A stretch of 64,000 bases of DNA from Paraburkholderia graminis C4D1M (GCF_000172415.1 NZ_ABLD01000024.1:40643-104642), one strand, 5' to 3'; shown: positions 8,235 through 17,243, counted from the first letter of the stretch. Program-made: numbers and translations. The notes: generated by a model from the sequence alone, not told the origin.

Positions 8235-8576
8235 ATGAAAATCGTAATGGGCCGTATGGCAGCAACAGTGGTGATCGCGGCGTCCCTGTGCGGCGCGGTC
8301 GGAACGGCGTGCGCGCAGTCGGGCGGCACGCGCGCGGTGCCGTCTACCGGAAACGTGGCTGGCGGCGGCGGAACGGTCGGCTCGACGCTCACGCCTTCGC
8401 CGGGACTTGCGACGCCAGGCGGCTCTATTGGCACAGGCCTGAGCGCAGGCGGCGTCGGCACGGGTCTGAACTCAGGCCACGTCCCTAACACGATGCGAGC
8501 GAACGGCACGAGCCTGAATCAGAACCCCGATCCGCGAGTGCCGAGTCTCAGCGGCAGGCCGGCGGCGCCGCGCTAG
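8235..8576 (+). CDS. Small exported Gly/Ser/Thr-rich protein, unknown
   Basis: 113 residues. A signal peptide (cleavage near ACAQS, residue 28) precedes a low-complexity mature region rich in Gly, Thr, Ser and Pro with repeated GTGL/GG motifs and a C-terminal NQNPDPRVPSLSGRPA segment. GGAG sits eight bases upstream of the ATG. No family recognised. Divergent from the glycine-zipper 2TM gene, with 233 bp between them. Confidence 0.65.
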   Translation: MKIVMGRMAATVVIAASLCGAVGTACAQSGGTRAVPSTGNVAGGGGTVGSTLTPSPGLATPGGSIGTGLSAGGVGTGLNSGHVPNTMRANGTSLNQNPDPRVPSLSGRPAAPR

Positions 8577-8665
8577 ATCGACGCGCGCGAGCGGTGGTTT
8601 GCAGCGCATAAGCGGCTTTAAAATGAACGCTTCATCCACCGGTTCACCGATCAGAGGAAGCGCGC

Positions 8666-9142
8666 ATGGCATACGGCGAGCACAACTACCAGGTCTCCGT
8701 TCAATGGACGGGCAATCGCGGCAGCGGCACATCCGGCTATCGTGACTACAGCCGCGACCACGTGATCGCTTCGGGAAGCAAGCCGGACATTCCGGGCTCG
8801 TCCGACGCCGCGTTTCTCGGCGACGCAAAGCGATGGAACCCCGAGGATTTGCTGGTCGCGGCGGCCTCGGCGTGTCACAAGCTGTGGTATCTGCACCTTT
8901 GCTCGGACGCGGGCATTGTCGTCGTCGACTATCGCGACGACGCCGAAGGGACCATGCTCGACAGTCCGCAGCAGGGCCGCTTTTCGCAGATCGTGCTGCG
9001 TCCGCGCGTGGTGATTCAGGCGGGCGGCAACGCCGAACTGGCGCAGCAGCTGCACCACACGGCGCATGAGAAGTGCTATATCGCGAACTCGGTCAATTTT
9101 CCGATTCTTTGCGAGCCGGCGATCGAAACGCGTGCGGGCTGA
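8666..9142 (+). CDS. OsmC family protein (organic hydroperoxide defence)
   Basis: 158 residues, full length for the family. The two redox cysteines of OsmC/Ohr proteins are present: Cys70 in AASACHKLWYL and Cys137 in HEKCYIANSV. The family reduces organic peroxides in the cytoplasm using thiol reductants. AGAGGAAG lies upstream of the ATG. Stands alone; no OhrR-type regulator adjoins it. OsmC rather than Ohr is favoured by the N-terminal beta-strand region (YQVSVQWTGNRGSGTSGYR), though the exact subfamily is uncertain. Confidence 0.85.
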   Translation: MAYGEHNYQVSVQWTGNRGSGTSGYRDYSRDHVIASGSKPDIPGSSDAAFLGDAKRWNPEDLLVAAASACHKLWYLHLCSDAGIVVVDYRDDAEGTMLDSPQQGRFSQIVLRPRVVIQAGGNAELAQQLHHTAHEKCYIANSVNFPILCEPAIETRAG

Positions 9143-9179
9143 GCACTGACGCGCGCCTTTACCGGACGTTCAACGCGCT

Positions 9180-9422
9180 TTACCGATTGCCGTCGAGCAG
9201 GTCGCCCAGCAGTTCGTCGAAGGCGGCCTGGGCGTCTTCGAGTTCCTGCAGCGCGGCGTCGAAAGTTTGCAGCGCGAATTGCGAGGGATTGCCGCTGCCG
9301 GCCGGCGGAAACTGCGATTGCAACGAAGCGAACGCGGTCTTGACCCGCTGGGTCGCCGTCAATACGCGCTCCATTGCGGCGGCTTCTTCCGCTCGCGCTT
9401 TCTCGTGATCGATGTTGTCCAT
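9180..9422 (-). CDS. Small acidic helical protein, unknown
   Basis: 80 residues, predicted largely alpha-helical (ARAEEAAAMERVLTATQRVKTAF and ALQTFDAALQELEDAQAAFDELL), without signal peptide or membrane segment. GGAG lies upstream of the ATG. No family recognised. It is encoded between the OsmC gene (convergent) and the Lrp/AsnC gene (same strand). Confidence 0.6.
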   Translation of the reverse strand: MDNIDHEKARAEEAAAMERVLTATQRVKTAFASLQSQFPPAGSGNPSQFALQTFDAALQELEDAQAAFDELLGDLLDGNR

Positions 9423-9533
9423 GAAAACTCCGTGTTCGCCGACGCGTTGCCGGCGTCAGATTGATGCCACCTGCGATGCGCCGTTGATGCAACGCGCACC
9501 GCCTGAAAAGGCGTGACTATGCCACGTTCGCAC

Positions 9534-10001
9534 TCACGATAGCGGCAAGCCGCTGTCCGCCTTCACCTCGCGCAACGATAGCGCCGATTCCACCGACGTC
9601 ACGCCAGGCAGGCTGCGCATCTGGTCGCGCATGAAAGTGCCGTAGTCGTCGAGATCGCGCGCGACCACTTGCAGGATATAGTCCGCGCTGCCCGACACGT
9701 TGTGGCACGCGATGATGCGCGGTATCGCCTGCACCTCGCGCTCGAAGCGGTTGGCGAGATTCTTGTCGTGCACGGCAAAGCGCACGAGAACGAACGCGAC
9801 CACGCCGAAGCCGAGCGCCGGACGCGCGAGCACGGCGCGATAGTGGCCGATGTAGCCTTCGTTTTCCAGGCGCTTGAGCCGCCGCGCGCAAGGCGTCTCG
9901 CTCAGCCCGACGAGTTCGGCGAGCTTCGCATTCGACATGCGGCCGTCTTTTTGCAGCGCCGCGAGAATCGCGCGGTCGGTCTTGTCGAGATCGGTTGTCA
10001 T
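9534..10001 (-). CDS. Lrp/AsnC family transcriptional regulator
   Basis: 155 residues, standard length. N-terminal winged HTH (LDKTDRAILAALQKDGRMSNAKLAELVGLSETPCARRLKRLE) and C-terminal RAM ligand-binding domain (CHNVSGSADYILQVVARDLDDYGTF). Divergent from a LysE-family exporter gene with a 155-bp shared promoter region. Lrp-type regulators commonly control neighbouring LysE exporters in response to an amino acid, so this is probably the exporter's regulator. Confidence 0.9.
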   Translation of the reverse strand: MTTDLDKTDRAILAALQKDGRMSNAKLAELVGLSETPCARRLKRLENEGYIGHYRAVLARPALGFGVVAFVLVRFAVHDKNLANRFEREVQAIPRIIACHNVSGSADYILQVVARDLDDYGTFMRDQMRSLPGVTSVESALSLREVKADSGLPLS

Positions 10002-10156
10002 GGTCGGGCGGCCGATGTTTTGTGCTAGAGGAAAGCTGATGTAGATGACGCGATGTTAGCGTATTCCACCAAACGTCACGCCACCGCGCCGGAAATTCGC
10101 CAACGAACCCTCCATCGACGATAGCAAGATAGAGCCATCGAATCCACGAGGCTCTC

Positions 10157-10822
10157 ATGATTTCCGCACATCTTCTCGCCGTCTATATCGCCGCACTGCT
10201 GGTCGTCTACGCGGTGCCTGGCCCGGACATGGCGCTGATCCTGCAAACCAGTATTGGGCGCGGCGTGCGCAGCGGTTTCGCGGCGGCTTGCGGGCTCGGC
10301 GTCGCACGCGCGACGCATGTCACGCTGTCCGCTTGCGGCGCGGCCGCGCTGCTTCGCAACGCGCCGTGGCTATACGACGTCGTGCGCTATGGCGGCGCGG
10401 TTTATCTCGCCTGGGTCGGCATCCAGATTTTTCGCTCGCCGGTGTTCGCGTTGCCCGAGGGCGGCGCCGCGCGCGACGGGACCGGCGGCGTGCAGCAGCA
10501 GGCTTCGGAGGCGGGCATGCCGCAGTTGCGGGCTTCGTTCGTCAAGGGCTTGCTGACCAACCTGCTGAATCCGAAGGCGCTGCTGTTCTGTTCGGTGCTG
10601 CTGCCGCAGTTCGTGCGTCCCGAAGCGGGACCGGTCGCGTTGCAGATGATGGAGCTGGGTTCGGTGCTGCTCGCCGTCGGCTTCTGCTTCGACCTGGCGT
10701 ACGCAGTCGGCGCCGCGCGGATCGCCCAATGGATGCGCGCGCATCCGCTTGCACAAACGCTGCAGCGCTGGACTTTTTCGGCGGCGCTGATCGGCTTCGC
10801 GGTGCGGCTGTCGCTCGATTGA
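10157..10822 (+). CDS. LysE/RhtB family amino-acid exporter
   Basis: 221 residues with about six membrane helices. The N-terminal family signature is clear (YAVPGPDMALILQTSIGRGVRSGFAAACGLGVA) as is GLLTNLLNPKALLFCSVLLPQFV. Such proteins export amino acids or related metabolites by proton antiport at the inner membrane. Divergent from the Lrp/AsnC gene. The substrate cannot be told from sequence. Confidence 0.9.
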   Translation: MISAHLLAVYIAALLVVYAVPGPDMALILQTSIGRGVRSGFAAACGLGVARATHVTLSACGAAALLRNAPWLYDVVRYGGAVYLAWVGIQIFRSPVFALPEGGAARDGTGGVQQQASEAGMPQLRASFVKGLLTNLLNPKALLFCSVLLPQFVRPEAGPVALQMMELGSVLLAVGFCFDLAYAVGAARIAQWMRAHPLAQTLQRWTFSAALIGFAVRLSLD

Positions 10823-10911
10823 CGCGGCTTTGGCGGACGCCTGCGAGTTAACGCTGCGCTCGCGGCTCGTGTCGTGCGCCGACAGCCTGCGTGCCGATGC
10901 TACGACCCACA

Positions 10912-10934
10912 GCCGGCGTCTCGATGACGCCGGC
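10912..10934. terminator. Hairpin between convergent genes
   Basis: A perfect 9-bp stem (GCCGGCGTC / GACGCCGGC) with a 5-base loop lies between the convergent LysE and DUF1993 genes. No clear T-tract on either side, so a terminator role is an inference. Confidence 0.45.
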
Positions 10935-10981
10935 CGGCGCGGCCGATCACTGAACTTCAGCCGCGCGCACAAGGCCGGCTC

Positions 10982-11491
10982 TTACTTCAGCCCGCCCAGA
11001 TAGTCGAGCTTGCCGAGCTCCACACCGTTATGACGCAAGATGTCGTACGCGGTCGTCACGTGGAAGAAAAAGTTCGGCAGCACAAATCCCAGCAGATACG
11101 ACTGACCGGTGAACTCGATTGGTCCGCTGCGCATTTTCAATGTGATCGCGCGCTCTTCCGATCCGTCGATCTGCTGCGGGGTGAATTCCTTCAGATAGTC
11201 GATCGTCTTTTGAAGGCGAGCGTGCAGTTCGTCGAAAGTCTGTTCGACGTCTTCGTACTTGGGCGCTTCGACATCCGCAAGCCGCGCCGCGCAGCCCTTC
11301 GCGGTATCGCTCGCGATATACACCTGACGCGTGAGCGGCAACATGTCCGGCGCGAGGCGGGCGTTCGTGAACACCGCAGGTTCGATCTGCTTTTGCGCGG
11401 CGTGCGCCTGAGCTTTGCCGAGGATGCCTTGCAGATTGGTGAGGCCGCGAATCAGCACGGGCAGTGATGCTTGATACATCGAGATTGACAT
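10982..11491 (-). CDS. DUF1993 family protein
   Basis: 169 residues. Matches DUF1993 (MSISMYQASLPVLIRGLTNLQ at the start, FFFHVTTAYDILRHNGVELGKLDYLG at the end), a DinB-like helical bundle family of unknown activity. No signal peptide. The ATG at 11491 has AGAGGAA at good spacing. Convergent with the LysE gene, divergent from the S53 peptidase gene. Confidence 0.85.
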   Translation of the reverse strand: MSISMYQASLPVLIRGLTNLQGILGKAQAHAAQKQIEPAVFTNARLAPDMLPLTRQVYIASDTAKGCAARLADVEAPKYEDVEQTFDELHARLQKTIDYLKEFTPQQIDGSEERAITLKMRSGPIEFTGQSYLLGFVLPNFFFHVTTAYDILRHNGVELGKLDYLGGLK

Positions 11492-11803
11492 GGAGTTCCT
11501 CTGATTCTTCGATCTTGCGCGCGGACGCGCGAGGCAATGCAATGTAACGGCTAAACGGCCGCTGCAGCATCATAGCCGAGCGCCGCGGACCATGCATCGG
11601 ACGCCGCGGCGCCTGGCCATTCGGCCGACTGCCGCTCGGACTGGAACTGTGTTCGAATGCATTGGTCCGAAGGTTTGCGAAGTCCCGCATGCCGCGCTTC
11701 GCATGCAGCACCTTCCAATAGCTGTCGTCGGGCGTTGAGTGGATGGGCGCGTGCGCCGGTCCGTCTCGCATCCGGCGCCGTCATGCCAAGAGGAGAGTCG
11801 CAC
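11492..11803. other. Divergent intergenic region, possibly a decayed small gene
   Basis: 312 bp between the DUF1993 gene and the S53 peptidase gene. On the minus strand an ATG at 11771 opens a protein-like frame (SYWKVLHAKRGMRDFANL), while a different frame over 11573-11650 reads SAEWPGAAASDAWSAALG to a stop. The two would join with a single-base indel near 11650. I do not call a CDS. Promoters of both neighbours must also lie here. Confidence 0.35.
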
Positions 11804-13363
11804 ATGGCCACCAAGCATCCGCTGCCCGGAAGCGAGCGCAACGTAGAACGAGGTTCCAAACTCATCGGCGACTGCGATCCATCGGAGAAGATCGAGGTCT
11901 TCGTGATGCTGCGCCGTCAGCAGCAGGCGCAGTTCGACGCGCTGATGAGCCGGATCGAAGCCGGCGACCCGAACGTGAAGCCGCTGTCGCGCGAGGCGAT
12001 GGCCAAAGACTACGGCGCAGCCCCCGACGACGTCGCCAAAGTCAAGGCATTTGCCGCCGCGCATGGGCTGACGGTGGTGCGCGAGGATCTGGCCGCGCGC
12101 TCGGTGCTGCTGTCGGGCACTGTCGCGCAGTTCCAGAGCGCGTTCGAAGTCAAGCTCGAAAAGTATCAGCACCATACGTCCGGCGAATTCCGCGGACGGA
12201 CCGGCGCGGTCAACGTGCCGGACGATCTGCACGACGTCGTCGAGGCGGTGCTTGGGCTCGACAACCGTCCGCAGGCGCGGCCGCACTTTCGCATTCGTCC
12301 GCCGTTCAGGCCGGCTAAAACGCATCAGGCTTCGTTCACGCCGCTGCAGTTGGCGTCGCTCTACAAGTTTCCGCAGGGCGACGGCAGCGGGCAGTGCGTC
12401 GGCATCATCGAGCTGGGCGGCGGTTACGATCCGGCGGATCTGAAGTCGTACTTCGCGAGCCTCGGCGTGCCTTCGCCCACGGTGAAATCGGTCAGCGTCG
12501 ACCAGGCGCGCAACGAACCGACCGGCGATCCGAACGGCCCGGACGGCGAGGTCACGCTCGACATCGAGATTGTCGGCGCCATCGTGCCGGGCGCGACGAT
12601 CGCGGTGTACTTCGCGCCGAACAGCGACGCCGGTTTTATCGACGCGGTGAGCCGCGCGGTGCACGACACGGTCAACAAGCCGTCGGTGATTTCGATCAGT
12701 TGGGGCGGGCCGGAGTCGATCTGGACGAGCCAGTCGCTGAAGGCGTTCAACAGCGTGCTGCAAACCGCGGCGGCGCTCGGCGTGACGGTGTGCGCGGCGT
12801 CCGGCGACAGTGGCTCGAGCGACGGCGCCAATGGCGGCGATAACGTCGACTTTCCGGCGGCGAGCCCGTATGTGCTCGCGTGCGGCGGCACGAGCCTCAC
12901 AGCGTCCGGCACGTCGATCACGCACGAGGTGGTGTGGAACGACGGACCGCAAGGCGGCGCGGGCGGCGGTGGCGTGAGCGGCGCGTTTGCGTTGCCGGCG
13001 TGGCAGGAGGGGCTTTCGGTGGCGTTGTCGGCGGGCGGCAAGAAGCCGCTCGCGAAGCGCGGCGTGCCCGATGTCGCCGGCGATGCCTCGCCGCTTACCG
13101 GCTACACGGTGCTGGTCGGCGGCACGCAAACGGTGGTGGGCGGAACGAGCGCGGTCGCGCCGCTGTGGGCCGCGCTGATTGCGCGCATCAACGCGGCGAA
13201 GGGCGCGCCGGCAGGCTTCGTGAATCCGAAGCTGTACAAGGCGGCGGGCGTGTGCAACGACATCACCCAAGGTAATAACGGCAGCTTCGCGGCGTCCAAG
13301 GGCTGGGACGCCTGCACGGGACTCGGCAGTCCCAATGGTCAGAAAGTGGCTGCCGCACTATAG
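11804..13363 (+). CDS. Kumamolisin-type S53 serine-carboxyl peptidase
   Basis: 519 residues, strongly resembling kumamolisin. An activation propeptide (about 1-170) leads to the catalytic domain with the sedolisin residues Glu249 and Asp253 (GEVTLDIE), oxyanion Asp335 (AASGDSGSSDG) and nucleophile Ser449 (GGTSAVAPLW). The C-terminal calcium-site motif (NDITQGNNG ... GWDACTGLGSPNG) is complete. Such enzymes are acid-active endopeptidases. Like kumamolisin itself, it has no classical signal peptide. AGAGGAGA precedes the ATG. An S10 carboxypeptidase gene follows 91 bp downstream. Confidence 0.92.
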   Translation: MATKHPLPGSERNVERGSKLIGDCDPSEKIEVFVMLRRQQQAQFDALMSRIEAGDPNVKPLSREAMAKDYGAAPDDVAKVKAFAAAHGLTVVREDLAARSVLLSGTVAQFQSAFEVKLEKYQHHTSGEFRGRTGAVNVPDDLHDVVEAVLGLDNRPQARPHFRIRPPFRPAKTHQASFTPLQLASLYKFPQGDGSGQCVGIIELGGGYDPADLKSYFASLGVPSPTVKSVSVDQARNEPTGDPNGPDGEVTLDIEIVGAIVPGATIAVYFAPNSDAGFIDAVSRAVHDTVNKPSVISISWGGPESIWTSQSLKAFNSVLQTAAALGVTVCAASGDSGSSDGANGGDNVDFPAASPYVLACGGTSLTASGTSITHEVVWNDGPQGGAGGGGVSGAFALPAWQEGLSVALSAGGKKPLAKRGVPDVAGDASPLTGYTVLVGGTQTVVGGTSAVAPLWAALIARINAAKGAPAGFVNPKLYKAAGVCNDITQGNNGSFAASKGWDACTGLGSPNGQKVAAAL

Positions 13364-13454
13364 TCAGCAGGTTGATCGGCGAGTTGTCTAGCGAGTCGAT
13401 CGGCACGAGTCCCGCAGCACCGGCACAAGACGTGAACGTACCCATGGAGCGATC

Positions 13455-15107
13455 ATGACAAGCACAGAGCCAGCGTCCGTTAGTCCGCAGTCGCCGCACA
13501 ATTCCGAAGCGTCAGCCAGGCCGGCAGCGGCGGGCAAGCACAAGGCGGGCGACCAGCCCTTCTTCGATCCGGTCGCCTACGGCAACGGCCCCGACGATTC
13601 CGTCACCGCGACCGACGAGAACGCTGCGATCACGCATCACTCGGTCACGATAGACGGCAAAAAGATCGACTACACGGCGACGGTCGGCCATCTGGTGATC
13701 GTCGACCCGAGCAGTTCGCAGCCCGCCGCGCGGATGTTCTACGTCGCGTTCACGCAGGACAACCAGAAAGAAGAAACCCGGCCGCTCACATTCTTCTATA
13801 ACGGCGGGCCCGGTTCTTCCGCGGTGTTCGTGCTGCTCGGCTCGTTCGGGCCGCGCCGCATCAGGACGTCGATGCCGAACTTCACGCCGCCCGCGCCGTA
13901 CACGATCGAAGACAACCCCGACAGCCTGCTCGACAAAAGCGACCTGATTTTCGTCAACCCGGTCGGCACCGGCTATTCCGCGGCCGTCGCGCCGAAAAAG
14001 AACCGCGACTTCTGGGGCGTCGACCAGGACGCCGATTCGATCGCGCAGTTCATCAAGCGCTTTCTGACGAAGAACAATCGCTGGAATTCGCCGAAGTATC
14101 TGTTCGGCGAGTCGTACGGCACCGCGCGAAGCTGCGTGGTCGCTTACCGGTTGCACGAAGGCGGCGTCGATCTGAACGGCATCACGCTGCAATCGTCGAT
14201 ACTCGATTACACGCAGGCCGGCAATCCGGTCGGCGCGCTGCCCACGGCCGCCGCCGACGCGTGGTATCACAAGAAGCTCGGCATCGCGCCGCGGCCGACC
14301 GATCTCGGCGCGTTCGCCGAGGAAGTCGCGCAGTTCGCCCGCACCGATTACCTCGCGGCGTTGCGCAAATTCCCGACCACCGACGCAGCGACGGTCGAGA
14401 AGCTCGCCGAATACACCGGCATCGACAAGACGACCTTGCTTGCGTGGAGTCTCGACATAGCGTCGTACGACAGCCGCGGCAATTCGCTGTTCCTGACCAC
14501 GCTGCTCAAGTCCAAGGGTCTCGTGCTGGGCGCCTACGACGGCCGCGTCACCGCCATCGGCACCGGCATTGCGGGCAAGATCGATCCGAACTCCGGCGGC
14601 AACGATCCGACGATGACGGCCGTGTCCGGCGTCTATACGACGATGTGGAACGTCTATCTGAACGAGCAGTTGAAGTACACGTCGAACTCGGCCTTCACGG
14701 ATCTCAACGATCAGGCGTTCCAGTTCTGGGACTTCAGCCACATCGACCCGACCGGCGCGCAGAAGGGCGTGGACGACAAGGGCAACGTGATTCTCTACAC
14801 GGCCGGCGACCTCGCGGCGGTCATGGCGCTCAATCCCGATCTGAAGGTGCTGTCGGCAAACGGCTTTTATGATTTCGTCACACCGTTCTATCAGACGGTG
14901 CTCGATTTGCAGCAAATGCCGCTGCTCAGTCAGCAGGTGCGGCAGAACTTGTCGGCGCGCTTTTATCCGTCGGGCCACATGATTTATCTCGACGGCGGCT
15001 CGCGCACCGCGCTGAAGGCGGACCTCGCGCACATGTATGACTCGACGGTGGCCAACACTGAGGCACTTAGCCGCATCCGGGCGTTGCAGGCGCGCACGGC
15101 GCAATAG
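13455..15107 (+). CDS. Peptidase S10 (serine carboxypeptidase) family protein
   Basis: 550 residues. Serine-carboxypeptidase motifs are all visible: NGGPGSSA (116-123), the nucleophile Ser220 in FGESYGTAR, Asp473 in NGFYDFVTP and His508 in YPSGHMIYLDGG. Carboxypeptidases of this family trim peptides at acidic pH. The N-terminus is hydrophilic and Ala/Pro-rich with no signal peptide. Located just after the S53 endopeptidase on the same strand, so the pair may act in sequence on acid-denatured protein. Confidence 0.9.
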   Translation: MTSTEPASVSPQSPHNSEASARPAAAGKHKAGDQPFFDPVAYGNGPDDSVTATDENAAITHHSVTIDGKKIDYTATVGHLVIVDPSSSQPAARMFYVAFTQDNQKEETRPLTFFYNGGPGSSAVFVLLGSFGPRRIRTSMPNFTPPAPYTIEDNPDSLLDKSDLIFVNPVGTGYSAAVAPKKNRDFWGVDQDADSIAQFIKRFLTKNNRWNSPKYLFGESYGTARSCVVAYRLHEGGVDLNGITLQSSILDYTQAGNPVGALPTAAADAWYHKKLGIAPRPTDLGAFAEEVAQFARTDYLAALRKFPTTDAATVEKLAEYTGIDKTTLLAWSLDIASYDSRGNSLFLTTLLKSKGLVLGAYDGRVTAIGTGIAGKIDPNSGGNDPTMTAVSGVYTTMWNVYLNEQLKYTSNSAFTDLNDQAFQFWDFSHIDPTGAQKGVDDKGNVILYTAGDLAAVMALNPDLKVLSANGFYDFVTPFYQTVLDLQQMPLLSQQVRQNLSARFYPSGHMIYLDGGSRTALKADLAHMYDSTVANTEALSRIRALQARTAQ

Positions 15108-15120
15108 CGAAAGCGCGGGG

Positions 15121-15151
15121 TTCCACGGCGGCTGTCGCGGTCGCCGTGGAA
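15121..15151 (+). terminator. Hairpin after the S10 peptidase gene
   Basis: A perfect 10-bp stem (TTCCACGGCG / CGCCGTGGAA) with an 11-base loop begins 13 bp after the S10 stop codon and is followed by ACTTTG. A likely transcript end for the peptidase genes, although the T-tract is short. Confidence 0.55.
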
Positions 15152-15269
15152 ACTTTGTAGCGCTCCCGCGCACCGCTCGGAGTCGGCGGTTTTTTCCGTA
15201 TGCGTATCGAATGTGTTTTAATTGCCTTGCGAATTGAACTACCGCGTGCCTCGACAGGCGCGCCGACGA

Positions 15270-15908
15270 ATGAAGGCAGGCATTGCAGACAGGCGTCGCG
15301 GCGAGGCTTCCGGCGACCACATAGGCAGTACTTTTCGACCGCGCGCAGTTGCGTTCGCGCGGCGGCGCGCGTGGCGCGCGCGTTTCACGCTGACGCTGGG
15401 TCTTGCCGCGCTGCTCGCAGTGCGCGTCGGCGCAGTGTATGCGCAGGACGCAGCCATGCTCGACGAACGCGTGACGCAGCAATCCATCCGCGAGACGATT
15501 TGCCGCCCTGGCTATGCGAGCGCGGTCTCGCCGCCGTTCGATGAACTGATGGCGCACAAGGACCGGATGCTCGCGGAGCGCGGCATCGACGCGGACGACG
15601 GCGCCGAGTTCGCGCTCGATCGGCGCGTGCCCGTGGTGCTCGGCGGCTCGCCGGACGCGCCGTCCAATCTCGGCCTTCTGCCCTGGGCGGGACGGCAGGG
15701 CGAGCGGCGCAAGGCGCGCGCGGCGGTCATGCTCAAGCGCTGCGTCTGCGAAGGCAAGTTGAGTCTTGCGGAAGCGCAGGCGGCGATCGTCGGTGATTGG
15801 TCGGTGGTCTATTCTGGCTTTAGCCAGGAGTCTTGCGACATCAGCCGGCTGGATGTTGCGACGAGCGCCGACAGCGGGCGCACAGCGGGGCGCGGCACGC
15901 AGCCGTAA
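15270..15908 (+). CDS. Membrane-anchored protein resembling degenerate HNH proteins
   Basis: 212 residues from the ATG at 15270 (an ATG at 15222 is also possible). A basic N-terminal segment precedes a hydrophobic anchor or signal (about 39-58). The exported part contains LDRRVPVVLGGSPDAPSNLG and then KLSLAEAQAAIVGDW. This resembles exported HNH-like proteins of Burkholderia in which a D-H-x-x-P-L-x-L-G-G core precedes an asparagine; here the His is Arg, so nuclease activity is doubtful. Three cysteines (ICRPGY, KRCVC) may be structural. The family link is from memory and tentative. Confidence 0.55.
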   Translation: MKAGIADRRRGEASGDHIGSTFRPRAVAFARRRAWRARFTLTLGLAALLAVRVGAVYAQDAAMLDERVTQQSIRETICRPGYASAVSPPFDELMAHKDRMLAERGIDADDGAEFALDRRVPVVLGGSPDAPSNLGLLPWAGRQGERRKARAAVMLKRCVCEGKLSLAEAQAAIVGDWSVVYSGFSQESCDISRLDVATSADSGRTAGRGTQP

Positions 15909-16126
15909 CGGTTGGTGTCGGCGCGGATCGCGCCGCGCTTGCGAAAAAGGTTGAATGCGCCGGAACGCTCGATCCTGTCTCCAACTTTGCGGGCGTGACC
16001 CACAAACGCTTTTTGTCAGCGCGTGCCGCCAGCCCGCATTACTTACTTGTCGTCGCCGCTCGCCGTCTTTCAGCACGCGGCTTTCGCATCGAACTCGCCG
16101 AATCAACTCATTCCTGGAGAATTACC

Positions 16127-16486
16127 ATGACTTATTCACGTCTTGCCGCAGCGACGCTTGCCGTGCTGAGCGTTGCATGCGCCGTCGGCGCCGCGCCCGT
16201 GTTCGCCGCCGAGCCGGCGCATTGCGGCAAAGCCGACGCGCTGCAAATTCGCGGCGATGTGCCCGCGGCCATCAGCTTCGATGTCTATCGTCAACTGCGT
16301 CCGCTGAACGCGCAGCGCATCGCGTTGTTCCAGTCGGCCGGGGAAGTGAAGCATCTGCCCGACGGACTTGCCGTGTGCGAAGTGGCGGACGACGGCGTGG
16401 ACGATCCGTCCGCGGTGCTGGTCGCATTGCCGCAAGGCAAGAACGCGTGGTGGGTGAGCGCGGCCAACGTGCAGGACGCGGACTGA
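16127..16486 (+). CDS. Small periplasmic protein, unknown
   Basis: 119 residues. A signal peptide (MTYSRLAAATLAVLSVACAV... ending VFAAE, about residue 28) precedes a compact acidic mature domain with two cysteines (AHCGKAD and AVCEVADDG) that could pair. TGGAGA lies nine bases upstream of the ATG. No known family recognised. Confidence 0.65.
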   Translation: MTYSRLAAATLAVLSVACAVGAAPVFAAEPAHCGKADALQIRGDVPAAISFDVYRQLRPLNAQRIALFQSAGEVKHLPDGLAVCEVADDGVDDPSAVLVALPQGKNAWWVSAANVQDAD

Positions 16487-16809
16487 CGCTCGCGCGGCGA
16501 GCAGCAGCTTCCGTTCGCCGATCGGCGCAACGAACTCCGGCATGCATGCCGCGGTCCGCTTCTTGCAACCCGCGTCTGCACGCGCAATGTTCAGCACAAT
16601 TTCCAGGCGCCGCGGCGCAGTTAGTCAAAACAGTGTTGCTGCCGAACGGAAAGGGCGCGGTTCAGGTACAGTGCACATTGATCGTGCTACCCGGTGCGAG
16701 CTTGTCATGGTGACGCCGCGTCGCATCGCGTGTCCGATCGTAAGTGGCTATCCTTAAACAGGACCCCGGCGGGCTCATCGGAATACCGCGCGGAATATCG
16801 GAGATTCAA
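16487..16809. other. Intergenic region, nothing recognised
   Basis: 323 bp between two plus-strand genes. I see no convincing gene, hairpin or repeat. Reading frames present lack ribosome-binding sites and normal codon bias. Presumably holds the promoter for the small membrane protein and RRM-like gene. Confidence 0.5.
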
Positions 16810-16959
16810 ATGATCGCTTTCTACCTGTCATTGGCCGCGCTCGGCGCGGCGGGCGCCGCACTCATCCGCGAACTGGCCGCCGCACAGGCGAGACAACGGG
16901 CGGCATTGCGCCCGGCGCGCGTGCGCGTCGACAGGTCCGGCGGCAGCCGCCAGGAGTAG
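16810..16959 (+). CDS. 49-residue single-helix membrane protein
   Basis: A short protein with one N-terminal membrane helix (IAFYLSLAALGAAGAALI) and a basic Arg/Ala-rich cytoplasmic tail. GGAG lies seven bases upstream of the ATG. Only 5 bp separate its stop from the start of the RRM-like gene, so the two are probably cotranscribed. No family recognised. Confidence 0.55.
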   Translation: MIAFYLSLAALGAAGAALIRELAAAQARQRAALRPARVRVDRSGGSRQE

Positions 16960-16964
16960 GCAGC

Positions 16965-17243
16965 ATGAACCTGATCGTGCGCAACATCGCGCCGTCGTGC
17001 ACCGAGCAGGAAGTGCGCGAATTCCTCAAGCACGAGCTGGGGCATTACGCGCGCAACGTCGAGGTCGTCGACGCGGGCACGCCTGGCGCCTACGCCACGG
17101 TCGAACTGGACGCGCAAGTGCCGTATGTCGGCGAAGTCATCGCGCGGCAGATTCATGGCAAGCACCTGGGCGGAATGGCGCTCGAGGCGAGCGCCGATCT
17201 TTTCACCGACGACTCGCCGCCCGCCCAGCCGCCCGCGCACTAA
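16965..17243 (+). CDS. RRM-like small RNA-binding protein
   Basis: 92 residues. The opening LIVRNIAPSCTEQEVREFL resembles the RNP2 strand and first helix of an RRM fold, and GAYATVEL resembles the RNP1 strand. One domain only, with a short acidic/Pro tail. CAGGAG precedes the ATG. Single-RRM proteins of this size occur in beta-proteobacteria; RNA binding is inferred from the fold, and the aromatic residues expected in RNP1 are mostly missing. Confidence 0.6.
   Translation: MNLIVRNIAPSCTEQEVREFLKHELGHYARNVEVVDAGTPGAYATVELDAQVPYVGEVIARQIHGKHLGGMALEASADLFTDDSPPAQPPAH

Noticed and set aside
13512..16106. A very long open frame (about 860 codons) antisense to the S10 peptidase and downstream genes
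   Set aside because: It is Arg/Ala-rich and has no domain, and is explained by GC-rich third positions of the real genes on the other strand. The S10 motifs settle the coding strand.
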